64,000 bases of DNA. It comes from JBGSYJ01 sp041748075 (GTDB lineage: Bacteria > Acidobacteriota > Thermoanaerobaculia > Gp7-AA8). Where the stretch lies: NCBI GenBank assembly GCA_041748075.1, contig JBGTDX010000127.1:37425-101424 (forward strand). The letters are read 5' to 3'. The position numbers and the translations under genes were made by a program. Shown here piece after piece: positions 1-8,160 of this stretch. Numbering within the stretch: position 1 is the stretch's first letter; each line of letters opens with the position of its first letter. Below the pieces are notes generated by a model that did not search any database, was not told the DNA's origin, and worked only from the letters and a program-made list of their open reading frames with translations.

Positions 1-2
1 CG

Positions 3-530
3 GAAATTCTCCGCGCGGTCGTCCGGCGGTTCGGATGCGGGCAGGAAGAGACGGACATCCTCGTTCGCGGTCTGCTCGAGTCAGGCTCTGTGACGGCTCC
101 CTCGGGATATCAGATCCGTCTGATCGCGTTCGGTGCGTTTCCGCCCGGCGCTGAAGTGCCCCCCTGCCGCATCATCAGTCTGGGACACGTCCTGCGATTC
201 CTTCAGGATTACGTGCGGGAGCACTGGGCCATGCTTCGGCACTGCCAGTTCAAGGATCCGGCCTTCGGATTTCTCATGACTCTGGAGAAGGCCAGACGAG
301 GCGGCGCCGGACGCCGTGGGGAGCAGGGCGTCGAGATCGTTCCCGCCGCATCCGCCCGGTCCGTTATGGCGAACGAACGGAGAGGGCGGGGTCCGACGGG
401 CAGCGGGAACGGGCGCGCGAAAGAGGTTGCGCCGACGAAAGCCGAGGCTGCGCCATCGAACCGTCCGGTTGCAAAGCAGCGGCCGTTGTCCGGTCGCCGG
501 CGACGCTCGCCGAAGCGTCGCAATGTGTGA
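3..530 (+). CDS. Hypothetical protein, 3' part only
   Basis: The reading frame is open from the left edge of the window to a TGA at 528-530, so the start lies outside the window. About 175 residues are visible. The first part looks like a compact folded domain (segments GHVLRFLQDYVREHW and HCQFKDPAFGFLMTLEKA). The last 80 residues are low-complexity and very basic, ending in RRRRSPKRRNV, which could contact nucleic acid or be disordered. I do not recognise a family. The GTG at 90 is probably only an internal codon, because the frame stays open upstream of it. Confidence 0.5.
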   Translation, partial: EILRAVVRRFGCGQEETDILVRGLLESGSVTAPSGYQIRLIAFGAFPPGAEVPPCRIISLGHVLRFLQDYVREHWAMLRHCQFKDPAFGFLMTLEKARRGGAGRRGEQGVEIVPAASARSVMANERRGRGPTGSGNGRAKEVAPTKAEAAPSNRPVAKQRPLSGRRRRSPKRRNV

Positions 531-551
531 CGAGTTCGTAACAGGCGGTCG

Positions 552-578
552 TTGACTCTACGAAGCGCTTCGTATTAA
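552..578 (+). promoter_or_regulatory. Predicted sigma-70 promoter of the blaI/blaR1-like pair
   Basis: A TTGACT hexamer (552-557) is followed after 15 bp by TATTAA (573-578). The downstream gene starts at 607, leaving a short leader. The space between the hexamers is filled by a perfect palindrome (559-574), as expected for a repressor-controlled promoter. The 15-bp spacing is shorter than the usual 17. The promoter is a prediction from sequence only. Confidence 0.45.
559..574. promoter_or_regulatory. Perfect 16-bp palindrome, likely BlaI-type operator
   Basis: TACGAAGCGCTTCGTA reads identically on both strands and lies exactly between the predicted -35 and -10 boxes, 33 bp before the BlaI-like regulator gene. 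BlaI/MecI/CopY repressors bind dyads beginning TAC or TA and ending GTA or TA as dimers and repress their own operon. The location and symmetry therefore suggest that the product of the next gene binds here. The core bases differ from staphylococcal operators. Confidence 0.55.
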
Positions 579-606
579 CATCGGTTCCGTTGTTCGAGGA
601 GCCTGC

Positions 607-993
607 ATGTCTGAGAAGAAGCTGCTGCGTCCGACCGACTCCGAACTGGCGATCCTGAACGTTCTCTGGAAGCGGGGATCGAGCACCGTGCGGGAAGTGC
701 ATCAGGATCTGCGCCCGGTGTCGCCGATCGGCTATACGACCGTTCTCAAGCTGATGCAGATCATGACGGAGAAAGGGCTCGTCGTGCGCGACGAGTCGGA
801 GCGGGCGCACGTTTACACGGCGCGGCTCACCGAGCAGAAGACGCAGCGTCAGCTGGTGAACGATCTGCTCGACCGCGCGTTCGGTGGATCGGCCACACGA
901 CTGGTTATGCAGGCACTGGCCGGAAAGCGGGCGAGCGCTTCGGACCTCGCCGAGATCCGCCAGCTGCTTGATGAAATGGAGGCCACGAAATGA
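607..993 (+). CDS. BlaI/MecI/CopY family transcriptional repressor
   Basis: The 128-residue protein has the usual length of the BlaI/MecI family. Its N-terminal winged helix covers roughly residues 8-80 (LRPTDSELAILNVLWKRG, then STVREVHQDL and GYTTVLKLMQIMTEKGLV). A short C-terminal dimerisation helix follows (LAEIRQLLDEMEA). Members bind a dyad operator as dimers and are inactivated by proteolysis when the cognate BlaR1 protease is activated. Its stop overlaps the start of the M56 protease gene (ATGA at 990-993), so the two are co-translated. A perfect palindrome in its promoter is the probable autoregulatory site. The inducing signal is unknown; beta-lactam is not implied. Confidence 0.9.
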   Translation: MSEKKLLRPTDSELAILNVLWKRGSSTVREVHQDLRPVSPIGYTTVLKLMQIMTEKGLVVRDESERAHVYTARLTEQKTQRQLVNDLLDRAFGGSATRLVMQALAGKRASASDLAEIRQLLDEMEATK

Positions 994-3188
994 GCGGGCT
1001 CCAGGGTTTTGTGGAAGGTCCGGTGTCGGAAGCAATCGGCTGGGCACTTCTGCATTCTCTCTGGCAGGGCGCGCTCATTGCGCTCATCCTTGTCGTGCTT
1101 CTGCGGCAACTGGCGGGTCAGACCGCAGGCGTTCGTTATGTCGTCTCGTGCTGTGCGCTGGCTCTGCTTGTCGTTCTCCCCGTGATCACGGCGTACGGAA
1201 GCCTTCGATCGGACGCGCAGGTCGCGGTCTACGAGGTTCACGCGGCATCGTTCGACTCGCCGGCGGTTGCGGTGCCGATCAGTGCCTTCTCCGGCAGCTC
1301 TTCCATCGCGGTCGGGCTCGTGGACGGCTGGATCGCGCGCGCACGGGACATCGCGTCGAGGAATCTTCAGACGATCGTTGCGATCTGGTCGTTGGGCGTT
1401 GCATTTCTCTCGGCCCGGCTTTTCGCCGGGTGGGTGCGACTCCGCAGGCTGGCCGGCGAGGACCAGCGAGCTCCTGATCACCTCATGCAGACGCTCAACT
1501 CCCTGGCCGACCGGCTCGAGATCTGGTCGCCGATCCGGCTCGTGCAAAGTCGAGTGGTCGAAGTTCCGATGGTGATCGGCTGGCTCGAGCCGGTGATTCT
1601 GCTTCCGGTCACTGCATTGACTGGCCTGACGCCGCAGCAACTCGAGACGATTCTTGCTCACGAACTGGCCCACGTCCGCCGCCATGACTATCTGATGAAT
1701 CTGGGTCAGACGCTGATCGAAACTCTGCTCTTCTACCATCCGGCAACGTGGTGGATTTCCCGCCAGATCCGGATCGAGCGGGAGAACTGCTGCGACGACC
1801 TGGCTGTCGAGGTCTGCGGCGATCCAGCGGTCTACGCGCGGGCCCTGGCGCGCCTCGAGCAGAGCCGTTCGGCTTCGGTGCTCGGGATTGCCATCAGTGG
1901 AGGATCGCTTCTATCGAGGATCCGCCGCCTGGTGCCAGCGCCGGAAGCGAAATGCACGTCCGGATGGGTCGCGCAACTTTCGGCCGTGGCGATGGCGGGT
2001 GCCCTTCTCATCGGCACGCCTCTCGCGATCTTTGCCCTCAACGATCGGGCGGTGGAAACCGGTCCTGGAACCTCCCTGACTGTTACTGCGCCTGCGATTC
2101 CGGCGGCCGTCGCCTTCACGGATCCCGGCGAACGCCTCGAAGTTCGAGCGGTAACGCTCGGCATTCCCTCGAATGTTGAAGAGCTCCCCGTAATCTATGA
2201 GATTGCCGAACTGGTGGAAGATCCACTGGTCTTCGCGGAGCTTGAACATCTGGGCGAGCTGTTCCACCTCGAGGAGCTGGCGAACGGCTCGCTGAAGGTC
2301 GCGCTGTTCGAGATCGAGCCGCCTGAACAGGAGCGGCGCTCTCAGGGGAGGAGCAAGACAGCCGTCTCGGGCGGACACCGGAAACTGACGGTCGACGAGC
2401 TGATTGCGCTCAAGCAGGAAGGCGTGACTCCGGACTACATCGAATCGCTCAAACGGGCGGGACTCGAAGATCTCTCGGCCCGCGAGCTTAATGCGATGGC
2501 GATTCATGGAGTTTCCGCGAATTACATCCGCGCCCTTTCGCAGGCCGGTCTCGACGATCTCGATCCTGACGAACTGCTCGCTCTCAGGATTCACGGGGTG
2601 AATCCCGAGATGGTTCGGGCATTGCGGGAATCCCTCTCCTCCGATCTCGATGTGGAAGAGATCGTCACGGCGGCCATCCATGGCCTGAGCCCTGCCTGGA
2701 TTGCAAAAATGACGGCTGCCGGACTTGGTGGTCAGGATCTCGATGAGCTGGTTGCCCTCCGGATCCATGGAGTCTCTCCGAAGCTGGTCGAAGAGCTCAG
2801 GGCTCTCGGGTTCCCCGACTTCTCCATCGACATGGTCAAGCAGATGGCAATTCATGGAGTCAACGCGAGCTACATCCGAGAGATGAGAAGCGCCGGCTAC
2901 GAGAATCTCGACAGCAAGGGGCTCGTTCAATTCCGAATCCACGGCGTATCGCCGTCGTTCATTGCCGGCATGTCCCGGCTCGGCTACTCGAACATTGCCG
3001 CCAGGGATCTGGTTCGCATGAGGATCCACGGGGTGACTGAGAGATGGGTGGAAGGCCTTCAGCAGGCGGGGTACGCCGGGCTCACCGTAGACGATCTGGT
3101 AAGGCTTCGCATCGAGGGGACTGAGGAGCTGTCACGTTCCAGATCCAGAAGGACTGAGACACCGCCCCGTTCCAGATCCAGAAATTGA
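990..3188 (+). CDS. M56 (BlaR1-type) membrane metallopeptidase with C-terminal 29-residue repeats
   Basis: The N-terminal half is a BlaR1/MecR1 membrane protease: an LLHSLWQG segment in the first membrane helix (residues 20-27), hydrophobic helices near 20-40, 50-68 and 125-148, the zinc motif HELAH at 224-228 and the conserved RIEREN-CCDDLA stretch at 261-272. A further membrane helix lies at about 330-350. There is no penicillin-binding sensor domain. Instead, residues 466-715 hold about nine repeats of exactly 29 residues around an IHGV core (505, 534, 563, 592, 621, 650, 679), probably helical pairs on the far side of the last helix. The protein ends in an RSRSR tail. By analogy it should cleave the BlaI-like repressor encoded just upstream. 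The ligand sensed by the repeats is unknown. Confidence 0.85.
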   Translation: MSGLQGFVEGPVSEAIGWALLHSLWQGALIALILVVLLRQLAGQTAGVRYVVSCCALALLVVLPVITAYGSLRSDAQVAVYEVHAASFDSPAVAVPISAFSGSSSIAVGLVDGWIARARDIASRNLQTIVAIWSLGVAFLSARLFAGWVRLRRLAGEDQRAPDHLMQTLNSLADRLEIWSPIRLVQSRVVEVPMVIGWLEPVILLPVTALTGLTPQQLETILAHELAHVRRHDYLMNLGQTLIETLLFYHPATWWISRQIRIERENCCDDLAVEVCGDPAVYARALARLEQSRSASVLGIAISGGSLLSRIRRLVPAPEAKCTSGWVAQLSAVAMAGALLIGTPLAIFALNDRAVETGPGTSLTVTAPAIPAAVAFTDPGERLEVRAVTLGIPSNVEELPVIYEIAELVEDPLVFAELEHLGELFHLEELANGSLKVALFEIEPPEQERRSQGRSKTAVSGGHRKLTVDELIALKQEGVTPDYIESLKRAGLEDLSARELNAMAIHGVSANYIRALSQAGLDDLDPDELLALRIHGVNPEMVRALRESLSSDLDVEEIVTAAIHGLSPAWIAKMTAAGLGGQDLDELVALRIHGVSPKLVEELRALGFPDFSIDMVKQMAIHGVNASYIREMRSAGYENLDSKGLVQFRIHGVSPSFIAGMSRLGYSNIAARDLVRMRIHGVTERWVEGLQQAGYAGLTVDDLVRLRIEGTEELSRSRSRRTETPPRSRSRN

Positions 3189-3217
3189 TAGCTCGCAGTC
3201 CTTCTGGTTTCTTTTTT
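3145..3217 (+). terminator. Intrinsic terminator overlapping the 3' end of the blaR1-like gene
   Basis: CCAGAAGGACTG (3145-3156) is repeated in perfect inverted form at 3196-3207 and followed directly by TTTCTTTTTT. The left arm lies inside the coding region and the 39-nt loop spans the stop codon. The long loop is unusual, but the 12-bp perfect stem plus T-tract supports termination before the sigma factor gene. Confidence 0.55.
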
Positions 3218-3240
3218 CTGCGCTCCGTTGTCCAATATCC

Positions 3241-3846
3241 GTGAATACGATCCTTTCGTTCCCTTCACGAGACGGAGGCGGTACGACACTCACGGACCCG
3301 GAAGCCGATGAAGCGGAGCTGGTGCGCTCACTCCGCGAAGGCGATCGAAATGCCGCGGAAGAGCTGGTTACCATCACGTACCAGACCATCTACGCGTCTC
3401 TGTTCCGGCTCTGTGGGGGCGACGGCGACCTTGCTGCTGATCTCACGCAGGAGTCGTATCGGAGAGCGTGGGCCGCGCTGCCGCAGTTCCGCGGCGGCTC
3501 CCGGTTCTCCACCTGGCTCTACAGAATCGCCTACACCACCTTTCTGAATCACGTACGCCGGCCTCGGCGTGTCGTCTCGATGGACGAAGAGGCCGCCGTG
3601 CAGGTACAGGATTCGAGGCCGGGAGCCGAGGAGCTGCTCGCGAGCGCCGAAGAGGCGGGGATCCTGAGGCGGGCCGTGCTGGCGCTCCCGGACGAGCTTC
3701 GTTTCACAGTCACGGCGCACTTCTGGGGTGGGCTCGCGGTCAGGGAAATCGCGGAACTGGAACACGTCACGGGAGCCGCGATCCGGAAGCGGTTGCATAA
3801 GGCATTCGACATGCTCGGAGTCACTCTGAGCGGGGAAGCATCATGA
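3241..3846 (+). CDS. ECF-type RNA polymerase sigma-70 family sigma factor
   Basis: The 201-residue protein has sigma region 2 at about 30-100 (TQESYRRAWAALPQF and STWLYRIAYTTFLNHVRR are typical region 2.3-2.4 sequences) and region 4 at about 140-195 (LPDELRFTVTAHFWGGLAVREIAEL, then a recognition helix). Regions 1 and 3 are absent, as in extracytoplasmic-function factors. The start is a GTG with no clear ribosome-binding site. The stop overlaps the next gene (ATGA, 3843-3846), the usual arrangement of a sigma factor with its membrane-bound partner. Confidence 0.88.
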   Translation: MNTILSFPSRDGGGTTLTDPEADEAELVRSLREGDRNAAEELVTITYQTIYASLFRLCGGDGDLAADLTQESYRRAWAALPQFRGGSRFSTWLYRIAYTTFLNHVRRPRRVVSMDEEAAVQVQDSRPGAEELLASAEEAGILRRAVLALPDELRFTVTAHFWGGLAVREIAELEHVTGAAIRKRLHKAFDMLGVTLSGEAS

Positions 3847-5366
3847 CCAGACCAGATCGAAACGACATCGAACGGATGCTCGCCGCGGGCGACGCACCAA
3901 AACCGCCTGAAGGCCTTCTCGAGCGCCTGCATGCAGACATCCCGGAAGATCTCGCGACAGGAGTGAAAGAGGAGAAGCGCGAGATCAGCTTCTGGAGACA
4001 GGGCTGGCTTGCTGCTGCGTCCCTGATTGCCGTGGTCGGCATGGGTTACGTGATGCTTCGGGTTTTCGACACGCCGGAATTTCAGAATGAAGCATTCGTC
4101 GCGGAGCGTGCGACAGCTCCGTCAACCGAGACGTCACCGCGTGCGGAGGCGCTTTCAGAATTCGACGCGGACGCTGCCGGGGTTGGGAACGAGCTCGGCG
4201 GCACGGCTCCTGCGGCTCCCTCCTCTGCCGCGATGTCGAAAGATTTTCCGGTAACTCAGGTTGCGTCCGATGATGCGCGAACGGGCCCTGAATCATTCTC
4301 CAGAGCGCAGAAGCGGCAGGGCGCCTCTCGTGATGAGGAGTATCGTGAGTCGTTCGAGGTCACGGGTCGTGAACGGGTCACCGCAGCCGCGCCCGCACCT
4401 GCAGCGCTCGCTCCACCTCCACCGCCCGCCGCGGCACAGGCTGAAGGCAGAGCCGGTGCCTTTGCGCAGGAACCCGCCAACGACCGTCTGGAGGAGACTA
4501 GAGCGGAGCGAAGCGTCTCGGCGCCGCGCCCGACGCCTGCTCTCGCTGCCCGCACTGATGCGGCGAAGTCCGCAGATCGATCGATCACTGCGCGCGCAAT
4601 GTCCACTGGCGAGCTGGTCGACACCGAAGCCGATCCGGTTTCCACGTTCGGACTGCGCCTGCCCGATTCGTCGTGGGCGCTCGTGAGCAGCGCGCTGATG
4701 AACGGCAGATTGCCTGTTCCGGAGTCCGTCCGGCCGGAGGAGCTGATCAACTACTTCCGCTACTCCGATACGGAGCCTGCAAGGGGAGAAGTCACTCTCC
4801 GAACAGAGGGTGCGGAATCGCCGATGCGAGCTGACGCGTCCGAACATCTGTTGCGCGTGGGTGTCCGGGTGAGCAGCAACCCTGATCTCGCCGTGCGGGG
4901 AGCGAAGATGCAGGTGGAGTTCAATCCCGACTCGGTCGAGGCCTACCGGCTCGTCGGCTATGAGCAGAACAAGGGCAGGTCGGCTGCCATGCCGCAGGGT
5001 GATGATCTCGCTCCCGGACATCGCGTGACGGCCCTTTACGAAGTCCGCGTCGGTCCCGAGGTGGCAACCTCGGCACAGGTTGGCACGGTCCGGCTTCAAT
5101 ACGAAACGGGCAAGGGAGAGAAAAAGGAGGTCGAGCAGGTGATCCGCAAGAGCGACATGGGACGCTCGTGGAGCGATGCTTCGCGCGACCTTCAGCTTGC
5201 CGGGCTCGTGAGCGATTGGGCTTCTCTGCTTCAGCGGAGGGGATCGCAGGCTGAGGCTGCGGCGCTCGGGCGACGTGCGGCGGCGGTCTCCGGCAAGTGG
5301 GAGGGTGATCGCCGGGTTGCAGAGCTGGTCGATCTGATTCGCGCGACGGCCGAGCTGCTGCCGTAG
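3843..5366 (+). CDS. Membrane protein with YfbK N- and C-terminal domains but no vWA domain; putative anti-sigma factor
   Basis: Residues 1-50 are a short cytoplasmic part like those of anti-sigma factors, followed by one membrane helix at about 54-73. Residues 75-260 are low-complexity, rich in Ala, Pro and Glu. Residues 262-345 match the domain that precedes the von Willebrand A domain in YfbK-type proteins (STFGLRLPDSSW, RPEELINYFRYS). Residues 353-507 match the YfbK C-terminal domain (MQVEFNPDSVEAYRLVGYE, APGHRVTALYEV). In YfbK proteins a vWA domain with a DxSxS metal site separates these; here only about 10 residues do. Overlap with the sigma gene suggests it controls that factor from the membrane. 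No classical zinc-type anti-sigma Cys/His motif is visible. Confidence 0.75.
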   Translation: MTRPDRNDIERMLAAGDAPKPPEGLLERLHADIPEDLATGVKEEKREISFWRQGWLAAASLIAVVGMGYVMLRVFDTPEFQNEAFVAERATAPSTETSPRAEALSEFDADAAGVGNELGGTAPAAPSSAAMSKDFPVTQVASDDARTGPESFSRAQKRQGASRDEEYRESFEVTGRERVTAAAPAPAALAPPPPPAAAQAEGRAGAFAQEPANDRLEETRAERSVSAPRPTPALAARTDAAKSADRSITARAMSTGELVDTEADPVSTFGLRLPDSSWALVSSALMNGRLPVPESVRPEELINYFRYSDTEPARGEVTLRTEGAESPMRADASEHLLRVGVRVSSNPDLAVRGAKMQVEFNPDSVEAYRLVGYEQNKGRSAAMPQGDDLAPGHRVTALYEVRVGPEVATSAQVGTVRLQYETGKGEKKEVEQVIRKSDMGRSWSDASRDLQLAGLVSDWASLLQRRGSQAEAAALGRRAAAVSGKWEGDRRVAELVDLIRATAELLP

Positions 5367-5383
5367 TGGCCTGGATTCGACTT

Positions 5384-5427
5384 GCCCTCGACCCGCGTGA
5401 GCGGGGAGAGAGTGGCGAGCGGAATTC
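5384..5427 (+). repeat. Dispersed repeat, copy 1 of a two-copy family
   Basis: The segment has the order CCCTCG, GCGTGAGCGGGG, GTGGCGAGCGGAATTC. A closely similar segment lies on the opposite strand at 54913-54950. It sits between the convergent ends of the YfbK-like gene and bacterioferritin. Its function is unknown; it may have been copied between intergenic spaces. Confidence 0.55.
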
Positions 5428-5430
5428 AGG

Positions 5431-5910
5431 CTATTGCGCGTTCTTTCGCGACTCTACGAAGGTGGCCACATCGCCCGGCTTCCGCAACATCTTGTCGACC
5501 CCGAACATGTGCAGTTCTTCGGTGTAGACCATCTGCCGCGCATACTCTTCGAGCATGACCGACTTACCTTCCACCTCGGCCAGCAACTCACGGTACAGCT
5601 TGACACCCGTTCGTTCATGGTCGAGCGCTTCGCGGAGGATGTCTCCGATGTCGTGCTTGTGGCTCTCGAGCAGCTGGCCGATTCCCAGTGACGGGTGAGC
5701 TCCCAGGGCCGTGATTAGTTCGCCCGCCTGCTGTGCATGAGCCATCGACTCGGTGGCCTGCTCCCGCAACCAGGAAACAATCGGAATGCGGTTGTAGCCA
5801 TAGACCATCAGTGAATAGTGCGTGTAGCGCACGACGCCGGCGAGCTCGGCTTCGAGGATTTTGCTCAAAACCGCTACCACTTTGCCTTTGTCGAATTCAT
5901 GATCGGACAT
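5431..5910 (-). CDS. bfr: Bacterioferritin (ferritin-like di-iron protein)
   Basis: The 159-residue protein has the length and four-helix pattern of bacterioferritins. Candidate di-iron ligands are Glu and His in LEAELAGVVRYTHYS (helix A), EQATESMAHAQ (helix B), LDHERTGVKLYRELL (helix C) and YTEELHMFGVDKML (helix D). It would oxidise and store ferrous iron. The ATG at 5910 is chosen because AGGAGG precedes it at a good distance. An in-frame extension to 6042 is open but has no ribosome-binding site and no family match. It is divergent from the M48 protease gene. Confidence 0.85.
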   Translation of the reverse strand: MSDHEFDKGKVVAVLSKILEAELAGVVRYTHYSLMVYGYNRIPIVSWLREQATESMAHAQQAGELITALGAHPSLGIGQLLESHKHDIGDILREALDHERTGVKLYRELLAEVEGKSVMLEEYARQMVYTEELHMFGVDKMLRKPGDVATFVESRKNAQ

Positions 5911-6001
5911 CTTGTGTCCTCCTGTTTGATCTCTGCAGCATGGATTGCGCCAGCAAGGATATCCTGCCTGCTCAGTTGCGGAAAGGGTGGCGCTGCTAAC
6001 C

Positions 6002-6050
6002 GTCATTCTGGCGAGGATGACACGGGCATCAATTCTCGCCACAATGATCG
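6002..6050. repeat. Dispersed inverted repeat of the GTCATTCTGGCGAG type
   Basis: TCATTCTGGCGAG near 6003 is mirrored by CTCGCCACAATGA ending near 6048, with ATGACACGGGCATC between them. Related fragments occur at 34969-35000, 39188-39208 and 45115-45153. It lies in the divergent space between bfr and the M48 protease, where it could affect both promoters. Confidence 0.5.
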
Positions 6051-6071
6051 TTCCATCGATCGGAGGGACTC

Positions 6072-7388
6072 TTGAATCGTTTCGTCACGACCGTACTCGC
6101 CGTAACCGGTGGCCTCGTTCTGTTGTCAGCGATGAGCCTTGCCGCACGCGCTCAAACCACCGTTGAGCCAGCGGCTGCAGCGACGCCGTCCGAAACACGG
6201 ACGGAAGCTGCGCGCGAGGGATTCGGGGTCGAAGTGACTCCCGAGATGCGGGAGCACTCGCGGATCCGGAACATCCTCTACTTCGGCGGATTCTTCTACG
6301 GTTGTGCCGTTCTCCTGATCATCCTGACGAGCGGCCTCTCGCGGCGGATGCGTGATCTCGCGGCGAGGCTCGGGAAGAAACCGTTCGTCACCACGATGAT
6401 CTTCTTCGGGCTCTTCACCATCGCATCCGCGGCGCTGACGTTCCCGCTGGACTGGTACAGCGGCTTTGCCGTGCCTCATCAATTCGACCTCTCCAACCAG
6501 ACTTTTGCCGAATGGCTCGTCGAAGGTCTCAAAGCGCTCGGCATCGGAATCGTCATGGGAGCGCCGCTGGTCGCACTCGCGATGACCGCCATTCGCGAGT
6601 CTCCGCGAAAATGGTGGTTGATGCTCTGGGCCGGGACGCTTCCGATCACAATTCTTCTCATCGTCGTCATTCCTCTCGTGGTTGATCCCGTCTTCAACAA
6701 GTTCGAGCCCCTCCGCGATCAGAAACTCAGGGCCGACCTCCTCGAGCTCGCCTCACGGGCGGGCATCGAAGGCGGGCGTGTCTACCAGGTCGACAAGTCG
6801 AAGCAGACGAAGACACTGAACGCCTATGTCAACGGGATCGGGCCGTCGAAGCGGATCGTGATGTGGGACACGCTGCTCGGGAAGATGAACCACGACGAAG
6901 TGATGTTCGTGATGGGTCACGAGATGGGCCACTATGTGATGCATCACGTCTGGAAGCTGCTGGCATTCACAATGGTCGTGCTCTTTTTCGTCTTCTTTGC
7001 AGGCAGCCGGCTGGCGGATGCGGCGGTCGCGCGCTGGGGCCCGAAGTGGGGCTTCACCAGTCCGGGGGATCCGGCGGCGATCCCACTGCTCGCGCTGATT
7101 CTCTCGGTGATGCTGTTCCTGCTCTCGCCCGTGTTCAATGCGAACACGCGTCGGGTCGAGCACCAGGCTGACGTTTTCGCGCTGGAGCTGACTCGTATGA
7201 ACGAAGCTGGAGCGCGCGCCTTCATCAAGCTCGCCGAGGAATCAAAGTCCGATCCGGCGCCTCATCGTCTCATCGAGCTCTGGCGATACAGCCATCCGGC
7301 GCTCTATCGGCGAATCGACTTCGCACTCGCCTACCGCCCCTGGGAGGAAGGCAAGCCCAATCAGGCCTGGCGCGGGGGCGACTCGTAG
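6072..7388 (+). CDS. M48 family (Ste24-like) membrane metalloprotease
   Basis: The 438-residue protein starts at a TTG preceded by GGAGGG and has a signal-peptide-like N-terminus (residues 1-27). Membrane helices lie at about 68-88, 105-122, 150-172 and 180-203, as in the Ste24 N-terminal region. The zinc motif HEMGH is at residues 283-287, followed by further hydrophobic helices and the third-ligand segment EHQADVFALEL. Homologues cleave membrane-associated substrates in quality control. The in vivo substrate here cannot be told. The gene 3' end abuts a decayed gene on the other strand. Confidence 0.88.
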   Translation: MNRFVTTVLAVTGGLVLLSAMSLAARAQTTVEPAAAATPSETRTEAAREGFGVEVTPEMREHSRIRNILYFGGFFYGCAVLLIILTSGLSRRMRDLAARLGKKPFVTTMIFFGLFTIASAALTFPLDWYSGFAVPHQFDLSNQTFAEWLVEGLKALGIGIVMGAPLVALAMTAIRESPRKWWLMLWAGTLPITILLIVVIPLVVDPVFNKFEPLRDQKLRADLLELASRAGIEGGRVYQVDKSKQTKTLNAYVNGIGPSKRIVMWDTLLGKMNHDEVMFVMGHEMGHYVMHHVWKLLAFTMVVLFFVFFAGSRLADAAVARWGPKWGFTSPGDPAAIPLLALILSVMLFLLSPVFNANTRRVEHQADVFALELTRMNEAGARAFIKLAEESKSDPAPHRLIELWRYSHPALYRRIDFALAYRPWEEGKPNQAWRGGDS

Positions 7389-7389
7389 C

Positions 7390-8158
7390 GAATGACATCG
7401 GATCTGGTTGTACTCGGCAATCGGCTCGAGCGCGTAGCGCGTGTTCGCGAGGCTGAAGATGTACTGTTTTTTTGCCGCCTCGAAATGCGGCGCATCGGAT
7501 CGGAGAACCGAAGAGTAGTGTGACCAGGTCTGCATCGTTGCGCTGTTGCTGACCTGCGCGTGCGTGACCATGAAAGCGGGGCTGCCGTCCGAGCTCTGCC
7601 ATTCGGTACCGATCGCGATCGCCTGCGATTGCATCGGCACCGCCTTCTAAAGCTGGTCGTTGTACCACTGGTCGATGCGCGAGACTTCGGGGACTTCGTA
7701 CCACTCTCTGAGCGTCCAGCCCTGTTGAGAGAGAGCCGGAACGAAGTCCTGCTTCACCAGCTGTTAGGCGCCTGGCCACTGCCGCACCGGTTGGCCGGTC
7801 TGCGCATACAACTGCTGCTGGTAGGGGTCGCTCACATAGACGTAACTCGTCGCGGCCTGATCGGTGACCCGTACGTTGTTCGGACCTGTGATGGAAGGCT
7901 CGCCCTGCCTGCCAGATGAATTCAGTTCCCAACCCGCCGGGTATGGTGTTTCAGCGATGACGCGTCCCCGGTTGTCCCCGATTGCGACCATGTTGAGCTT
8001 CTGCCAGCCCTTTTTCGAAGCCAGAACGTCGCCCTCGGCAGCCGCGGAGGATGATCCGTCGACACTTCCGTTGACGCTCACGGCAGCATCGTGAACCTGT
8101 TCCCCCGAGGTCTGCGCAGTTTCGCGTGTGGCCACCGAATCGCCGCACGCGCTCCCCT
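7390..8158 (-). pseudogene. Decayed gene of unknown family with two in-frame stop codons
   Basis: One continuous minus-strand frame reads protein-like sequence (GWQKLNMVAIGDNRGRVI; QLVKQDFVPALSQQGWTL; FMVTHAQVSNSATMQTW) but is broken by TAA (7764-7766) and TAG (7647-7649). The same frame resumes after each stop with matching composition, so substitutions rather than frameshifts caused the breaks. The 5' end is lost at a GC-rich hairpin (8161-8190), just before a possible lipoprotein cysteine (SACGDS). The 3' end runs into the M48 gene. I do not recognise the family. Base-calling error is possible but would have to occur twice. Confidence 0.6.
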
Positions 8159-8160
8159 TG

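Noticed and set aside
849..1739. 296-codon minus-strand frame
   Set aside because: It is antisense to the M56 protease; arginine-rich shadow frame.
7647..7766. Stop-codon recoding in the minus-strand gene
   Set aside because: Both TAA and TAG interrupt the frame, and both are normal stops in neighbouring genes; decay is simpler.
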